Below, in pieces: positions 50,592 to 63,654 of a stretch of DNA of 64,000 nt; the stretch's first letter is position 1, and the number at the start of each line of letters is the position of its first letter. The notes beneath the pieces are model-generated. The model was not told where the DNA came from, did no database searches, and saw only the letters and a program-made list of their open reading frames with translations. This DNA comes from Limonium bicolor (lineage: Eukaryota; Streptophyta; Magnoliopsida; Caryophyllales; Plumbaginaceae), in NCBI GenBank assembly GCA_023374045.1, contig CM041777.1:483515594-483579593 (forward strand). Direction: 5' to 3'. A program made the position numbers and the translations under genes.

Positions 50592-52740
50592 ATTAATTTA
50601 ATCTAAATTTTAATATTTGAACCGGATTTTTTTTAAATAAACTCTTTATATTATAATTTACCTTAATTTATTATTCGATTAATAATGGGAAGCACTATAA
50701 TAAGCACACCACCTTCAACCTCTAAAATGTTATTATACATCTAACCTTGTAATTATAAAAAAATAAACATATACTCCTAAAACATATTTTTAAAATTCAA
50801 ATAGAAAAATAATATTATAAAATAATTTTAAATATATATATACTACTAATAAACCAGGAAACAAAGCTCAGTTGCGAGTGACTAGTGGATTGTTATTGGT
50901 GAATGGCGGTTAATTAGATTTAGATGGAGTTTTAGTGGATTTGTTTGTTGGCAAAATAACATTGGCAGTTATAATTGTTAATTAATTTTATGAGAGGGAA
51001 TATCTACCAGGTCATGGGTTTAAATGACCCTATGTTTTTCAATTAATTAGATTCTTATATGTAGAGTATATATAATGTAAACGATCTCATACATATGGTA
51101 CAATGGTAAGGGATGAAAATATTAAATGAGAGTAATCCCATATAGTAGTTTATACAAGTTAGAAATTTTGGATTTGAGTGGAATTTGGTTGGTTGGTGGA
51201 GGGGAAAGAGAGTAGGGCCGGCCATAAAAAGGTAAGGGTAGGTGAGTGAATGAGGGGTGGGTGTGCAATGGTGAATGAATAGTTTGGCAAATTAGTTTAC
51301 TTTCGATTGGATTGCAAATCATTCACAAAAAGGAAGAAGGACTTCTCTCACGCGGGTTTAGAACTTACATTACTATACAGTAGTAGTAGTAGTAATGAAA
51401 AACATTGACACTGGCACTCTCTTGTGGTCTACATGATTCTTGTTTTTATTATTGTTAAAACAATTGTTTGTGGTCAGCGTTTAAATAAGTGTTAGAATAA
51501 AGTAGATGAAAAATTGGGAGTGACACCAAAATTGATGTTAATTGTTAAAATAGTTTTCAAAATTAACTATTTAAATAAAATATAGGAGAAATTGTAGAAT
51601 CCACAGAAATTAATATTAAAAAAAAACTGAAAAAAACCACAAATGGGTACAATTTTTCATATTTTTAAGTGAGATATAAGGAGGGAAAAGGAAAGAAGAG
51701 AAGAACAAGTGTCAACAATCTTATCTCACCTACCGTACCAACGTCCATCTATGAAAGAGCTATTCTTTCCCCTTCCTACGTTTTTTTTTCATTTCTCTTC
51801 TCCTCCCACCCCATCTTACCAAATCCAATAGCTGCAATTTTCCATTTCGTTAGTTTTCAATTATTAAGTGCCATATATACTACTACTAGTATATAATATT
51901 CCGTGCAGGTGCAGGGGCCACAGCCCACTGGGTATTCAATTTTGAAACCTACGCGTCGCATTTAAATCTTCAACACATGTTTCCTTCACAAAAAAAAAAA
52001 AAAAAAAATCTTCAACACATGTGTTTTTAATTTTATTTTTTTGTGTGTTTTTAGAATACAAGTTATGTCATCTATCGATTCATCATTGTTCACCTACCGT
52101 AATCGGGGGTAGGTATGCGATGAACCAATTAAGTGCTAACTATCGTTTGCCAAAAAAAAAAAAAAAACTACTACATGCTAATATAATATGCTAGGTTCAA
52201 TAGTATCAACTTGTTTATATATATAATTGATGATTGAGACGGCAGTTGATACTTGATACATGGTATAGATCATCTCCCACCATTAAAAAAATAGTCAAAA
52301 CTGGTTGATGATCAGAATGGCATAATAAACTAGCATATTCTTTTACTCTTTTTGTATTGCTGTACACACTTATATTAGTAATATCAGTAGCATACGGGAA
52401 AGAGTACGGGGAGATCGATTTATGATTGCTTGCTTACTTCAACAGTGGAGAGTTTTTAGGATAATTTTCTTTATATAATTTCACCAACCCCATTAAAATT
52501 TCCTCAACCCCAGGTGTACGTATACTATGGTCTGTTCTCATAAAAGAAAAGGAGTATATATTGTGCTATAGTATAAGCTTGTTAAATTAATTTAATGCGT
52601 TGGCTATGCAAAGGTTTGAAATATGTCCGCAAAATCTTGGTTACAGCCTCCCGTAGCCAGAGATGGCTAAATACGAGGCGCGTATTAGTTAGTTTTTTTT
52701 TTAGATTTTTGATGCCGGCGTAATTCTTTTCTTTTCCCTT
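50592..52740. other. AT-rich spacer
   Basis: No gene. Holds a short TAG microsatellite (about 51379-51394) and poly-A runs near 51990 and 52150. Confidence 0.5.
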
Positions 52741-52749
52741 TTTATTATA

Positions 52750-53745
52750 GGCAATTTCTTGGATACAACTACTTGTAGCTAGGATGGCTACATCTATGGG
52801 TGGTTTTGTAATTTAGAAAACAGGGTATGGTGGTTTTGTAATTTATCGCGCGCATCATTCAAGTTTTGCTTATTATTTTATTTTTCTTTTTTGTTTGTGA
52901 AATAATTTTTTTTCTTTTTCTTTTTTTTATCACAACTATAATAACTTTAAATTATTTTAATTTTTAATATATAAGTCCAAAATGAAAAAAAAGTTATATC
53001 ATTATTCATCTAAATTCGAGCTCTTCAAAACAAGATCACTCATGAATATGTTTTGACAACTTTTTTAAAAAATTATTTTTACATGTATACAATGATTTTT
53101 TACCGTGAGAATGTATGTACATATTTTGATGTGAGAATGTACATGTTTGAATGTGTCGATGTACATGTTCAAATGTGAGAATGTACATATTTTTAATGAA
53201 CATTTGTACATGTTTGTATGACCATTTGTACATATTTGTATGACTGTATGTACATGTGTTCTTTCTTATATGTACAGGTTTTAATCTAAGAATATATATA
53301 TTTAGTGATTCGTACAGGTTTATGTGACCTTCTGTATGTTTTTAATGTACATGTTTTTACGTGAGGATGTACATGTTTTAGTGAACATTTGTACATGTTT
53401 GTATGGTCATCTGTACAAGTTTTCTTTTACGTTATGTACACTATACATGTAAAAATAATTTTTTTAAAGTTGTCAAAATATATCCATGTTTGGTCTTGTT
53501 TTGAAGAGCTTGAATTTAGGTGAAGAATGATATATATTTTTTTCATTTTGGACTTATATATTAAAAGTTACAACAATTTAAAGTGTTTATGATGAAAAAA
53601 GAAAAAAAAAAGAAAAACAGAAACAAAAAATACAAACTCACGCGCGTCTCTCCTCCGCTGTGTATTCACCCAATTCTTGTAAATTATAAAACTTGCCCCA
53701 TATGTAACCAACATAGCTACATCTAGGTGTAGCTCAGACTGACTG
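52750..53745. mobile_element. Foldback element with 370-bp arms, Mutator-like, 996 bp
   Basis: Exact 9-bp duplication TTTATTATA at 52741-52749 and 53746-53754. The arms (TAGCTAGGATGGCTACATC, ATATATAAGTCCAAAATGAA, AGCTCTTCAAAACAAGATCA) are inverted repeats of each other. The centre is a run of TGTACAT-containing units. No coding capacity. Confidence 0.85.
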
Positions 53746-53784
53746 TTTATTATAAAATTTTAAACTGTTATAACTTTTAATATA

Positions 53785-54196
53785 GGGAAAATTCACGAGA
53801 TACCCCTGTTTTCTTTCGTAATTCACAATATACCCCTGTGATTTTAGTAATTTAACTTTAAACATGCTTAAATGTTGTCCAAAATTGATGAAACTTTAGA
53901 TGGACGATGCTAAAGTGTTATATTTTGGTCCAATATCAAATTTGAAGTTTTTTAAGCTCACATGTGACCTGTGGGACCCAATGAACAGTCACATATTCAT
54001 TGAGTCCCAGAGGTCACATGTGAGCTTAAAAAGCTTCAAATTTGATATTGGACCAAAATATATCACTTTAGCATCGTCCATGTAAAGTTTCATCAATTTT
54101 GGACAACATTTAAGCATGTTTAAAGTTAAATTACTAAAATCACAGGGGTATATTGTGAATTATGAAAGAAAACAGGGGTATATCGTGAATTTTCCC
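53785..54196. mobile_element. Near-perfect palindromic MITE, Mutator-like, 412 bp, nested
   Basis: Exact 9-bp duplication TTTAATATA at 53776-53784 and 54197-54205. The arms, about 190 bp each (GGGAAAATTCACGAGATACC, ACAATATACCCCTGTGATTT, GTCCAAAATTGATGAAACTT), are almost exact inverted repeats around a short centre near 53985. It sits inside the arm of the second foldback copy, so it inserted later. Confidence 0.93.
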
Positions 54197-54852
54197 TTTA
54201 ATATATAAGTCCAAAATAAAAAAAAATTATATCATTATTTATCTAAATTCAAGCTCTTCAAAACAAGACCAGTCATAGATATATTTTGACAACTTTTTAA
54301 AAAAAATTATTTTTATATGTATACAAGGATATTTTAATGTGAGGATGTATGTACATATTTTAATGTGAGAATGCACATGTTTTAATGTGACGATGTACAT
54401 GTTCAAATGTGAGAATGTACATGTTCTTTAATGAACATCTGTACATGTTTGTATTATCATCTGTACAAGTTTTCTCTCTTATATGTACAGATTTTAATCT
54501 AAGGATGTACATATTTAATGATTCGTACAGATATATGTGACTATCTGTATATTTTTAATGCGAGGATGTACATGTTTTTACGTGTGGATGTACATGTTTT
54601 AATGAACATTTGTACATGTTTGTATGACCATCTGTACAAGTTTTTTTTTACGTTCTATGTACTATATATGTAGAAATAATTTTTTTTAAGTTGTCAAAAT
54701 ATATTCATGACTGGTCTTGTTTTGAAGAACTTGAATTTAGATAAACAATAATATAATTTTTTTTCATTTTGAACTTATATATTAAAAGTTACAATAATTT
54801 TAAGTTTTTGTGGTATAAAGAAAAACAAAAAGCAAAACAAAAAACTAAATAC

Positions 54853-54905
54853 CGGCGTGGCCATGGGCATGGATGGTGGGCGTGGCCATGGGCATGGATG
54901 GTGGG
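54853..54905 (+). repeat. Two 26-bp tandem repeats, GC-rich
   Basis: GGCGTGGCCATGGGCATGGA followed by TGGTGG, repeated twice, then a partial copy. Confidence 0.85.
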
Positions 54906-55174
54906 CATGTGCATGGATGTAGCTAGATAGGTACAGTTGGCTTTAGCCAAGAAGGCCTGAATATGTCGTGCAAGCAAGTTAATTAAAATTGTTTTCCGTT
55001 TCCAATAAGACGCTTTGAGGAAGCAAGATTATAGAATAGAAACTATGGTCAATGCAGCGCATGAATTCTATCTTGACCGTTTTCTTTGTTTGTGATTATT
55101 GTTTTTTTTATATTGATATTATTGAATGAGGTTGAGGATACAATTAGGTTGATTATGACCTGATTAGTTTCTAG

Positions 55175-55693
55175 TAGAGCTGATCATAATGTGTCCGGCC
55201 CGGCAGCCCGGTCCGACCCGGCCCGTAAAAAAGCCCGATGAGCCCCAATCCGATCGGGCTTTCGGGCGGGCATGGACATAAAACCAGACCCGAATAAAAA
55301 ACGGGCCGGGCCGCGGTACATTTTTGAGCCCGTGGGCAAGCCCGGCCCGACCCAATTTTATATTATTTTTTTAAATGTAATATATACTTATTTAATTTTA
55401 TTTAATTTTTATATAAGATATACAAAAATTATATATAATATATAAATTTTAATTGAGTTATATATAATATATGAATCTATATTAATTATAATTTTTTATT
55501 AATTTATATAAAAAAATTAAAAAACCGGGCCTGGCGGGCCGGGTTTCGGCAAAACTTGGAAAAAACCGGGCCTAGCCCGGCCGGCCTGAGTATGTAAAAA
55601 ACCGGGCTTCGTTTTTTAAAATAGGCCGACGGGCCTAAAATTTTCTTTTGCCCGGCCTGGAACCCGGCCCGCCTGCCCGAATGATCACCTCTA
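55175..55693 (-). mobile_element. Non-autonomous hAT element, 519 bp
   Basis: Same family as 39964-40492 in opposite orientation: ends TAGAGCTGATCAT and, reverse-complemented, TAGAGGTGATCAT. Exact 8-bp duplication GTTTCTAG at 55167-55174 and 55694-55701. Confidence 0.93.
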
Positions 55694-55701
55694 GTTTCTA
55701 G

Positions 55702-56164
55702 GTCCATTTATAATCTAAGCTTAACAACTACGTTATAAAACGATAATCATAAAACTAGGGTTAGTCCACTCTAACCTATTGAGAGTCGTCACCGAAACTT
55801 TAACCTAAGTAAACTTGGAAAGACAAGAGTTTAGGTTCGGTGGTTTGATAATGCAGTTTTTCCGAGTTCAAAGTACTTTCACTACCCTTGAAGCTCTTTT
55901 TACATTACTTATGTCATAAAAGGCTCATTATAAAGTCTAGTTAACCTAAGTGTGTAAGCTTCTGTATTTTTGTAATTTTGACATTTTTTAATTAAAAGTG
56001 AAATTAAACCTACCTAAATTAGGGTTTTTGGTGTCGAATTAGGTCAAATTTCTTTATCGTCTATGACCACGAACCCTAATCTATCTAATTAAGTAAAAAG
56101 TTTGAAATTATAAAGGATGAAAATTTTTAGGATTTCGGGGCCACGGACAGGGTGTCCGTTGGTC
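55702..56164. other. Spacer, possibly an old retroelement fragment
   Basis: No gene. The stretch CCTATTGAGAGTCGTCACCG near 55776 recalls words seen in some Gypsy LTRs, but no boundaries were found. Confidence 0.4.
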
Positions 56165-58489
56165 CGGACTGTAACACCCCAATTTCTAATCCTCTAATTA
56201 TCCCTAAGTCATTTTATTAAGTAGTGGAAGTCACAAAACTCTTGGTGTTACTGTCATACTCTTCCACGAGTGTTAAGGCTATTTGAGAACACAATTACTC
56301 TTTTAGAATAAGGGAAACTAATGACCCTAAATTCTCGTAAGAAATTGGCATGATCATTGCTAATAATTACGCTCATAACCACACCTTTCAAAACCTGTTT
56401 AGGCAATAAAAGAAATGGAATCCAAACTAGGATTCCAATCAACCAAAGCTTAAGGAGAGCTACATGCTATCAATAAAAGGCCAATTACAAACATTTAAAA
56501 GGGAAGATCTAAAAGGGTAATTAATACTTACACATTTTAAATCAAAAAGCAAATGAAATACTCTCAAAATTGATTCATGCCTTTGGAAACCATAGTAAAT
56601 CCTTTCAAAAGCAAATGAAAGTATTTTCGTTTAGGAGAGAAGCTTGTTCTAAACTCTTAAAACACGAGCTGCTCAAAATCCCCAAAATCTCGCGGCTCTC
56701 ATAGCACTTAAAACCTGCAGCAAGGTCAAACACTCACAAACACCACACCAAGATAATCCGTCACTGTAAGGTTGAACAAGATAAAACCATTACAAAAGAA
56801 AACCAAACTAAAAATGAGTTAAAACATAAAAGGGAGTCTTAAAACTCCTTAAGACACATTTTTATAAATGTCTCTAGAAATTGACTTTGGATGGTTAGTT
56901 AGGCTTGTATACACCTTAATACATATTTATACTATATAGTATCACATTAGAAATCCTAATTCAAATAATTAAAAAAATCAGAAATATGACACTGATTTAT
57001 GAATAGTACCCAAATAGTGCCAAACAAGGCCTCAATCTTTTCTAGCTTAGTAAATGGTAAAATGGCAGTCGTAAAATATCTATCTAAGGCGAAAGCTTCA
57101 TGGTGACTCACCTAGTATAGTCATCACTTCTCCTTACCTAAGAGTAAAATAAGAAAAAGTAGCCATTATCTTACTTTACACTTATGAAAAGCAAAAATAT
57201 CTTACCTTCTTTGCTCCCTCCTCTCTCCTACTGCCATGTGCTTCTCCTCCTTTCATTTTCATCTTCTTCTTTTTGTTCTTGAGCTGAAGAACATCAAGAA
57301 CACCTAGAACACTAATGGTGTTTTGAACCACACATCAAAATACCTCCAAATCTTCTCCTTTTCACTTCAAATCAACCAAGAGATCATTCCAAGATCTTTC
57401 CTTCAGAAACCTAGCCCAAAATCAATTGTTCTTGGAGCTAAATTTTTGGCATTCAATAAACCATGGAGCAAGGATGATCCTTTCAAGCTTAAAGTATAAA
57501 ATGGTAACTTAAGAACCATCTTTTCCTTTCTAATTTCTATAGCCGAGAATCATGAGTTCTAATACCCATTTTATTCATCTTTTCATGCTTGAAATGAAGG
57601 ATGTTCTAGCTCCTTTTGTTGAGAAAAATCTCACCAAGGAATCATCTTCCAAAAGGATTCAAGAGTAAGTCATTTTTAAGGTTTCTATGTACTTAAATCT
57701 AACTTATATCATTAGATCTACAAGACTTCTAATCCCTACCTTAGTTGGTCGAGATTTTGGATTCAAATAACACCTATGAACATAAAGGTAAAGCTAATAA
57801 TCTTAAGCTCATTTTAATTCCTTAAAATTCCTTACCTTGTTAAGTTATTTAAAAGATCCTAACTTGATATTTTCTTCCATAAGTAATCCATGATCGAATG
57901 GGTCTTCTAATGTCAGAGCTTACCTTGACCAAGGAGGTGGAAATTAAGCTTGAAAAATCAACTTATGGAGGGCTAGTGATTTAATCAAGTCTTAAGAGCT
58001 GTTTCACTAAGTTTAAGCTTGTATTATGAGCAAAAATCTAACTCAAGCACATCATTAATATAGTACCGTGAGGAGTTGGTGGATTGAGGTGGTTTTTGAA
58101 CCTTGAACAATGTAAGTAAGCTTAAAACACATTTTTAAGCTTTAAAGTAACTATTGTTGTTCAGAGAATTAAAGCCGAGAACATGGTGGGTATAATGGGT
58201 TAATTTGACCTGAAATGCACTTAAAAATTTTGGTACTACATTTGGCTAAGTTACCTAGGTGTATAATGACTTATAATGTCATAAATATAAGTTAAAGGGG
58301 TTAAAATGAAATTATAAAAAGTTTCTGGTTGAAATACTAAAACGTCGTGACTTAAAGTGTTCTTAGAAGTATCTTATGTCATTTTAATGTTATGTTTGAG
58401 GTTTGTAATAAGGCCATGTATTTAGACCATTTTATTATGTTATTTAAGGTTTTTATGCTTTAAAAGTTAAGTATTTGGTTAGTATAAAG

Positions 58490-61400
58490 TGTAACACCCC
58501 TCTCGATAAACACGTAATAATCCCTCACGTAGCATAATTAAAAACATCTTACAGCGGAAGTATAATCAATATTAACAATCCTCACTCGGGTGTCACCTGC
58601 CATTACTCGCCCATGCTAGTAACGAAGCAGAAACCAAATATAATAACAACATAACTTATGATACTAAACCGCAATGATAACGAGATAAATACCTATACAT
58701 CATACTAAGTTCATAACCATAACCGATGACAAGTGAGCGTCTACCCAATCCCGAATATATACAACAGTACAATCCAAAGTCTAACATCATTATACAAAAC
58801 GAATGCCATGTGCGGTAATTAATAATAACAACCCTAACTACCCGGGTCCCGCACTTCTGCTTCAACGATAATCAGCAACCTGCAAAATGCCGTAGAGGCT
58901 CAACGATAAACACTGAGTATGCTAGGTTTACACTCAGACTCTATTGGTCACTTAGTCATTTTAATCATCTTGATATTAGATTGATTTCATGCTTGACCGG
59001 TTTGAAGTTATAAATAATACTGTAAAAATCATGCGTAAACACAGAGCCATCCAACCAATACAATCACTACATTTCACAAGCAACAGCTGCATAAACGAAG
59101 ATATCGATAATGTAATAAAGTGCGTAATCGCTTTTAGCGAACGGTTTCCATACTTATATTAATATTTGGCCTTCAAGGCCCCATCAAACATTACCACGTT
59201 TTGCTCTCATCACCAGTTGGTGTCATGTTAGGACAACCCGAATTAATCTTTTAAATGGACAGTAGTCCTCCCGTACACACAAAGGTGCTCATGTTTGCCA
59301 GAGGTCCGGAGGCCCCTGGACTTCCACTGTGCCTTAATAAGGCGTCCATAGAAAAGGTCGTAGCCGTGTACCAACAGCAGGTACCATCTGACCAACGATC
59401 TATGTGGCTCGTTGGAATTTCCTAGAGCGGAACCCGATCGGGTATCCCCTCAGTGATCACAAATGCGCAACCAGGTAGTTCGTAAACTACACTGGATTTC
59501 CTCTCCTCATCACATAACCAATTCTCTCATAGGATTAAGTGTCTTAATCATTTCCTAAGATATACTCTTAGTTTTATGGAGAATACATTTTATTACTTAA
59601 CTGCCCAGTGGGTCTTACGCATACCTAGAAATAATCTAGGTCGCATTCATGTTCGAGATCCATGCTCTATAGACCGACATTGTCGTATCTCATACCTAAG
59701 TGTTTTACTTAGTTTATTATATACATAATTATAATACTAAGGGTATTATATTAAGTAACCACCATTTCATCACACTGATCACATATGTATGTTTATATAA
59801 GTCGATTTATAGTCGACGTAGTATTAGCCCGATGGGCATTCGCGTATAGTAGTAATAATGCGATAATAACAAGCAGATATACAACTTAATCACACACACA
59901 TGCATATAAGCATCCACATAGAATTGTTAACACATATCAAATAACGTCTGGACCCGAGGGAATACTCAGGACAATCCAGATCAAAACCATCCACATACCG
60001 TACACCACAGACCAAGGATGAGCAAAACCCTAGCTCGTCATGCGCCTTTGTCTGACGTACGATCTAAATAATAATATCACTAAGAGTTAGTCTCCATGAC
60101 TAACTATATCCGGTATTTCCGAATAACATTGTAACCCCGACAGTTCATCCCCGGATTTCAACAGTTAGTTGTTACGGGGTTCTCTAAACAAGTCGGGTTC
60201 GTTACTTAAACTCATAGTTCGTAATATTTCGACTGTTGAGTTTAATCCATTATATGCATTTAATCTTATTCATTCATGAACCTAGGCATATAACCTATAG
60301 TTGCATGTGTACATGCAATATTATCATATGGTATTATTATCCCACCATCCATTATAATACATTGTATTATTTAATCCATTAATCTTGTAATAAACTTCAC
60401 CATTTATATTATATGGTTTCCATCATACTATATACCTATGTTTATGCATATTTGTTACGCATTCATATATATATATATATATATTATAGAATTCTTTTAA
60501 CAATGTTACATTTCCTTAATTAATATGAGATGATTATCCTCACTAGTTTGTATTATATAAAACAACTTATATTAAGATTCTTATCTTAATATTATGTAAC
60601 ATTTATATTGTATAATTACAACTCCTAAGGTTTATTTAATATACACCTAAGTTTATAAACCTCATTTATTTATTGTTTGTCACATTATTTCATGTGAATA
60701 ACCTTACTTATATCAATTCCACTTAAATCACATTAATACCATATAATTGTTATAACATTTCTAACATTATAGACCATACTCTAAAATTCATTTTCCAACT
60801 CTTATATTTTCGGTACAGCCCCTTATACCTCTTTTATTTACAAAAATAACACATTAGTTATATAATGTTACCATTATATCCTTATATCATATAATATGAT
60901 ATTTTTGTTTCATTATAACTTATAACCTATAGTGTTTATACAAAACTATTATAATTGCCGAAAAGGCACAATTAATATAATCTAGTTTTATCAACTTCCC
61001 ACATTTTTTATTTATTACAATATTACCACACATTTTATACAATGTTATATATACCATATAATATAACATTTTTAACTTTATAAAAGGTATAACCTAAGGT
61101 TATATATAATTGAAAATATCCAAACAGGCCTATATTTTGTTCTTATTTATTTTCAGGCACCTTTAACTTTCCACATTTACAAATTGACCACATATATAAC
61201 ATTTTAAACCTTAATATAAATATAACATATAGTTATATATAATCCAAATTGCCGAACAGACCTGAGGCTGTTCTAAATCATTTTTCAACCCTTTAACTTT
61301 CTATATTTACCAATTGACCCCTTTTTGTAACATATACTTTTAATGTCATTAAAACTATATATTATACACTTTTCTTAATATAGCCTTTTATAATATTCCA

Positions 61401-63654
61401 AAAATCACCAAATTTCACCAAAAGGTTATAAACTGTTATATTAACCATTTCTACCCAGAATTTTCGGTAATTACATTTCCACCCCATATGTTATGTAATT
61501 TTTACAATTTAATACATAACTTAATATATAGTTGGTAATTAATTTCATAAATCACCAAATTTGGTCAAAGTCTCCTATGTGGTCAATGTTTGACCTCTAA
61601 ACATAGTTTTGACCATAGTTTCTTGGTAATCACAATACTTACCCCAAATTTTCCCATAATTACAATTTAACCCCAAAACTTTATAAAATCTTATAATTTT
61701 TGTTTAAACTCATTTAAACCCCTAGTTTTCGGCTATATTATACTACAACCCTCCAAATTTTATTAAATTACGGTTTCTACCCCAAAGTTTATAATAACTT
61801 TAATAATTAATTTAAATGTAAATAAAACATTAAACAACTAAATAAAATGGCCTAATGACATGGCCTTATTACAACCTTGAATTTTTAACATAAAATTACA
61901 CTTTAAATATCTTCAAAAATGCCATAAACTCTTGGCCTTACCTTATATTTTCCAATAATTACCAATCTTCCACATTAAGTCTTAATTTGACATTTATGTT
62001 ACTTAGTTAATTAGCCAAGGTTTCCTATAACATTTCCCAGTCATTTTTAAAGTAAAAAATGACCATTTAACTAATCCACTCTCGGCAATATATTATATGT
62101 AACAAAATTACATAAAACTTTATTATATCATAACATAAGGTTTACTTACTTGTTTAATGTAGCAAGATCAACCAAAACACACCCTTTAGCTCACGCCCTA
62201 ATATTAGAACAGATCTAAGTTAGTTTTTATACATAAACTCACATATAACCTTAATTAGTATATCATTAAGGTGGTAATTTAACTTACTTTGATAAGTTTG
62301 AACTCAAGATTGATTCCTCCTCTTTGGACATAAAGTTACCCATGTTCCAAGGCACCATTCGGCCGTATTTTGCAAGGGAAAGAAAGATATAATTTAGTTC
62401 ATGAATTAAGGATCAAATCAAGCTTATAAACACATGATTACACCTTGATATTGTAGGCTTGTTCCAAGGTGATCTCGCCTGGATTTTTGAAGCCAAAGAA
62501 GGTGTTAACAACACCATACAAACTAAGGAATAAAACCGATAATAACAAGGTAGGAATTTGCTAGAGTTTACCTTGTCAAAAATGGATTAAATGGAGTTTA
62601 AGCTTGAAATCATCCACCAAATGAAGTGGTTGCAATTTCTACTGATCAAGCATGATAAATGAAGGATTATAAGCCAAGGGAACAATAGAAATCCACCGGA
62701 TTTGAAGTAGAGAAAGAATTAGGTGCTTAAAGCACATTTTTACCTTAATAAGTGTTCTTGCCTTACTTCCCCCTTTCTTTTGTGTTTCAGCCAAGATTTC
62801 CCCTTCCCTTTTAACACCAACTCGTGCTAGATGAGTGGATGGAAGTGGTTGGAAGTTAGCTTAATGGAAAGAGGAAGGAAAGATGAAGAGAATGACATAT
62901 AACATGTTTTGAATGTTTACCTTATGCCATGGGAGTTTCTCTTTGAATTTGGCTGCTTCCTAGCTCAACAATGAAGGAAGGGAGGGTCTGGTTGCTGAAA
63001 CTCACGGCTGGAATGGGGTAGGAAAGAGAAAGAGTAAAATAAGCTTATAAGGTATGATTACCTAACTTTATGGAATAGTTAATTATGTGTCATCCTTAGA
63101 TATTTTGGGACTTGGTAATGGATAAAAATAACCTCTTATACAGGCGGAAATAGGTGGTCAAAGCCAAAGAATTAGTGTTGACCATGATTAGATTAGGTAC
63201 TTAAGTGTTATTTTGGGTACTATTCACACCTAATTTTCCCATTTTGATTTTTTTGAAAACTTTGAATTAGACCTTCTAATGTGGTGTATCATGTCACATT
63301 AATGAAATAAAGAATGTAATCTAGCTCTTAAAGTGACATAAAACCAATATTTTTGAGGTCATACACAAAAATGTGCTTAAAGGAGTTTTAAGACACATCT
63401 TGTGTTTTAACTTGTTTATGAGGTTGGTTTTCTTTGGTAATGGTTTTATTACGTATATTACATGATTATAAATCTTAGGAATCCACTTTGGACCCTAATG
63501 GAGGTCACAAAACCTTTAAGGTTTCTTAGAGCACATTTTTGCCCTAAGTGACTTTTAAGCATGTTAGTGCTTGTTTTTGATGCTGGAGTGTTGTCCAATG
63601 GTGTTAAAACATGATTTAACCATAATATATCATTTGTTAGTTAGGGGTATTTCA
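58490..63654 (+). mobile_element. Long LTR-like element, copy 3, nested in an inverted relative
   Basis: Begins TGTAACACCCC and ends GGGGTATTTCA, 5165 bp, with the 5-bp duplication TAAAG at 58485-58489 and 63655-63659. It shares termini and a CAGCGGAAGT-like motif about 60 bp from the start with copies 1 and 2, but most of the interior is different and very AT-rich. No LTR pair, primer site or protein is seen. Confidence 0.78.
60465..60485. repeat. (TA)n microsatellite
   Basis: About ten TA units within LTR-like copy 3. Confidence 0.8.

Larger units (their letters stand above)
53755..54930. mobile_element. Second, 5'-truncated copy of the foldback element
   Basis: From about 53755 (with the nested MITE 53785-54196 removed) the sequence repeats the arm, TGTACAT core and opposite arm of the 52750-53745 element in the same order. 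The outermost left arm is missing and the right end is replaced by a GC-rich 26-bp tandem repeat, so no target duplication can be defined. Confidence 0.75.
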
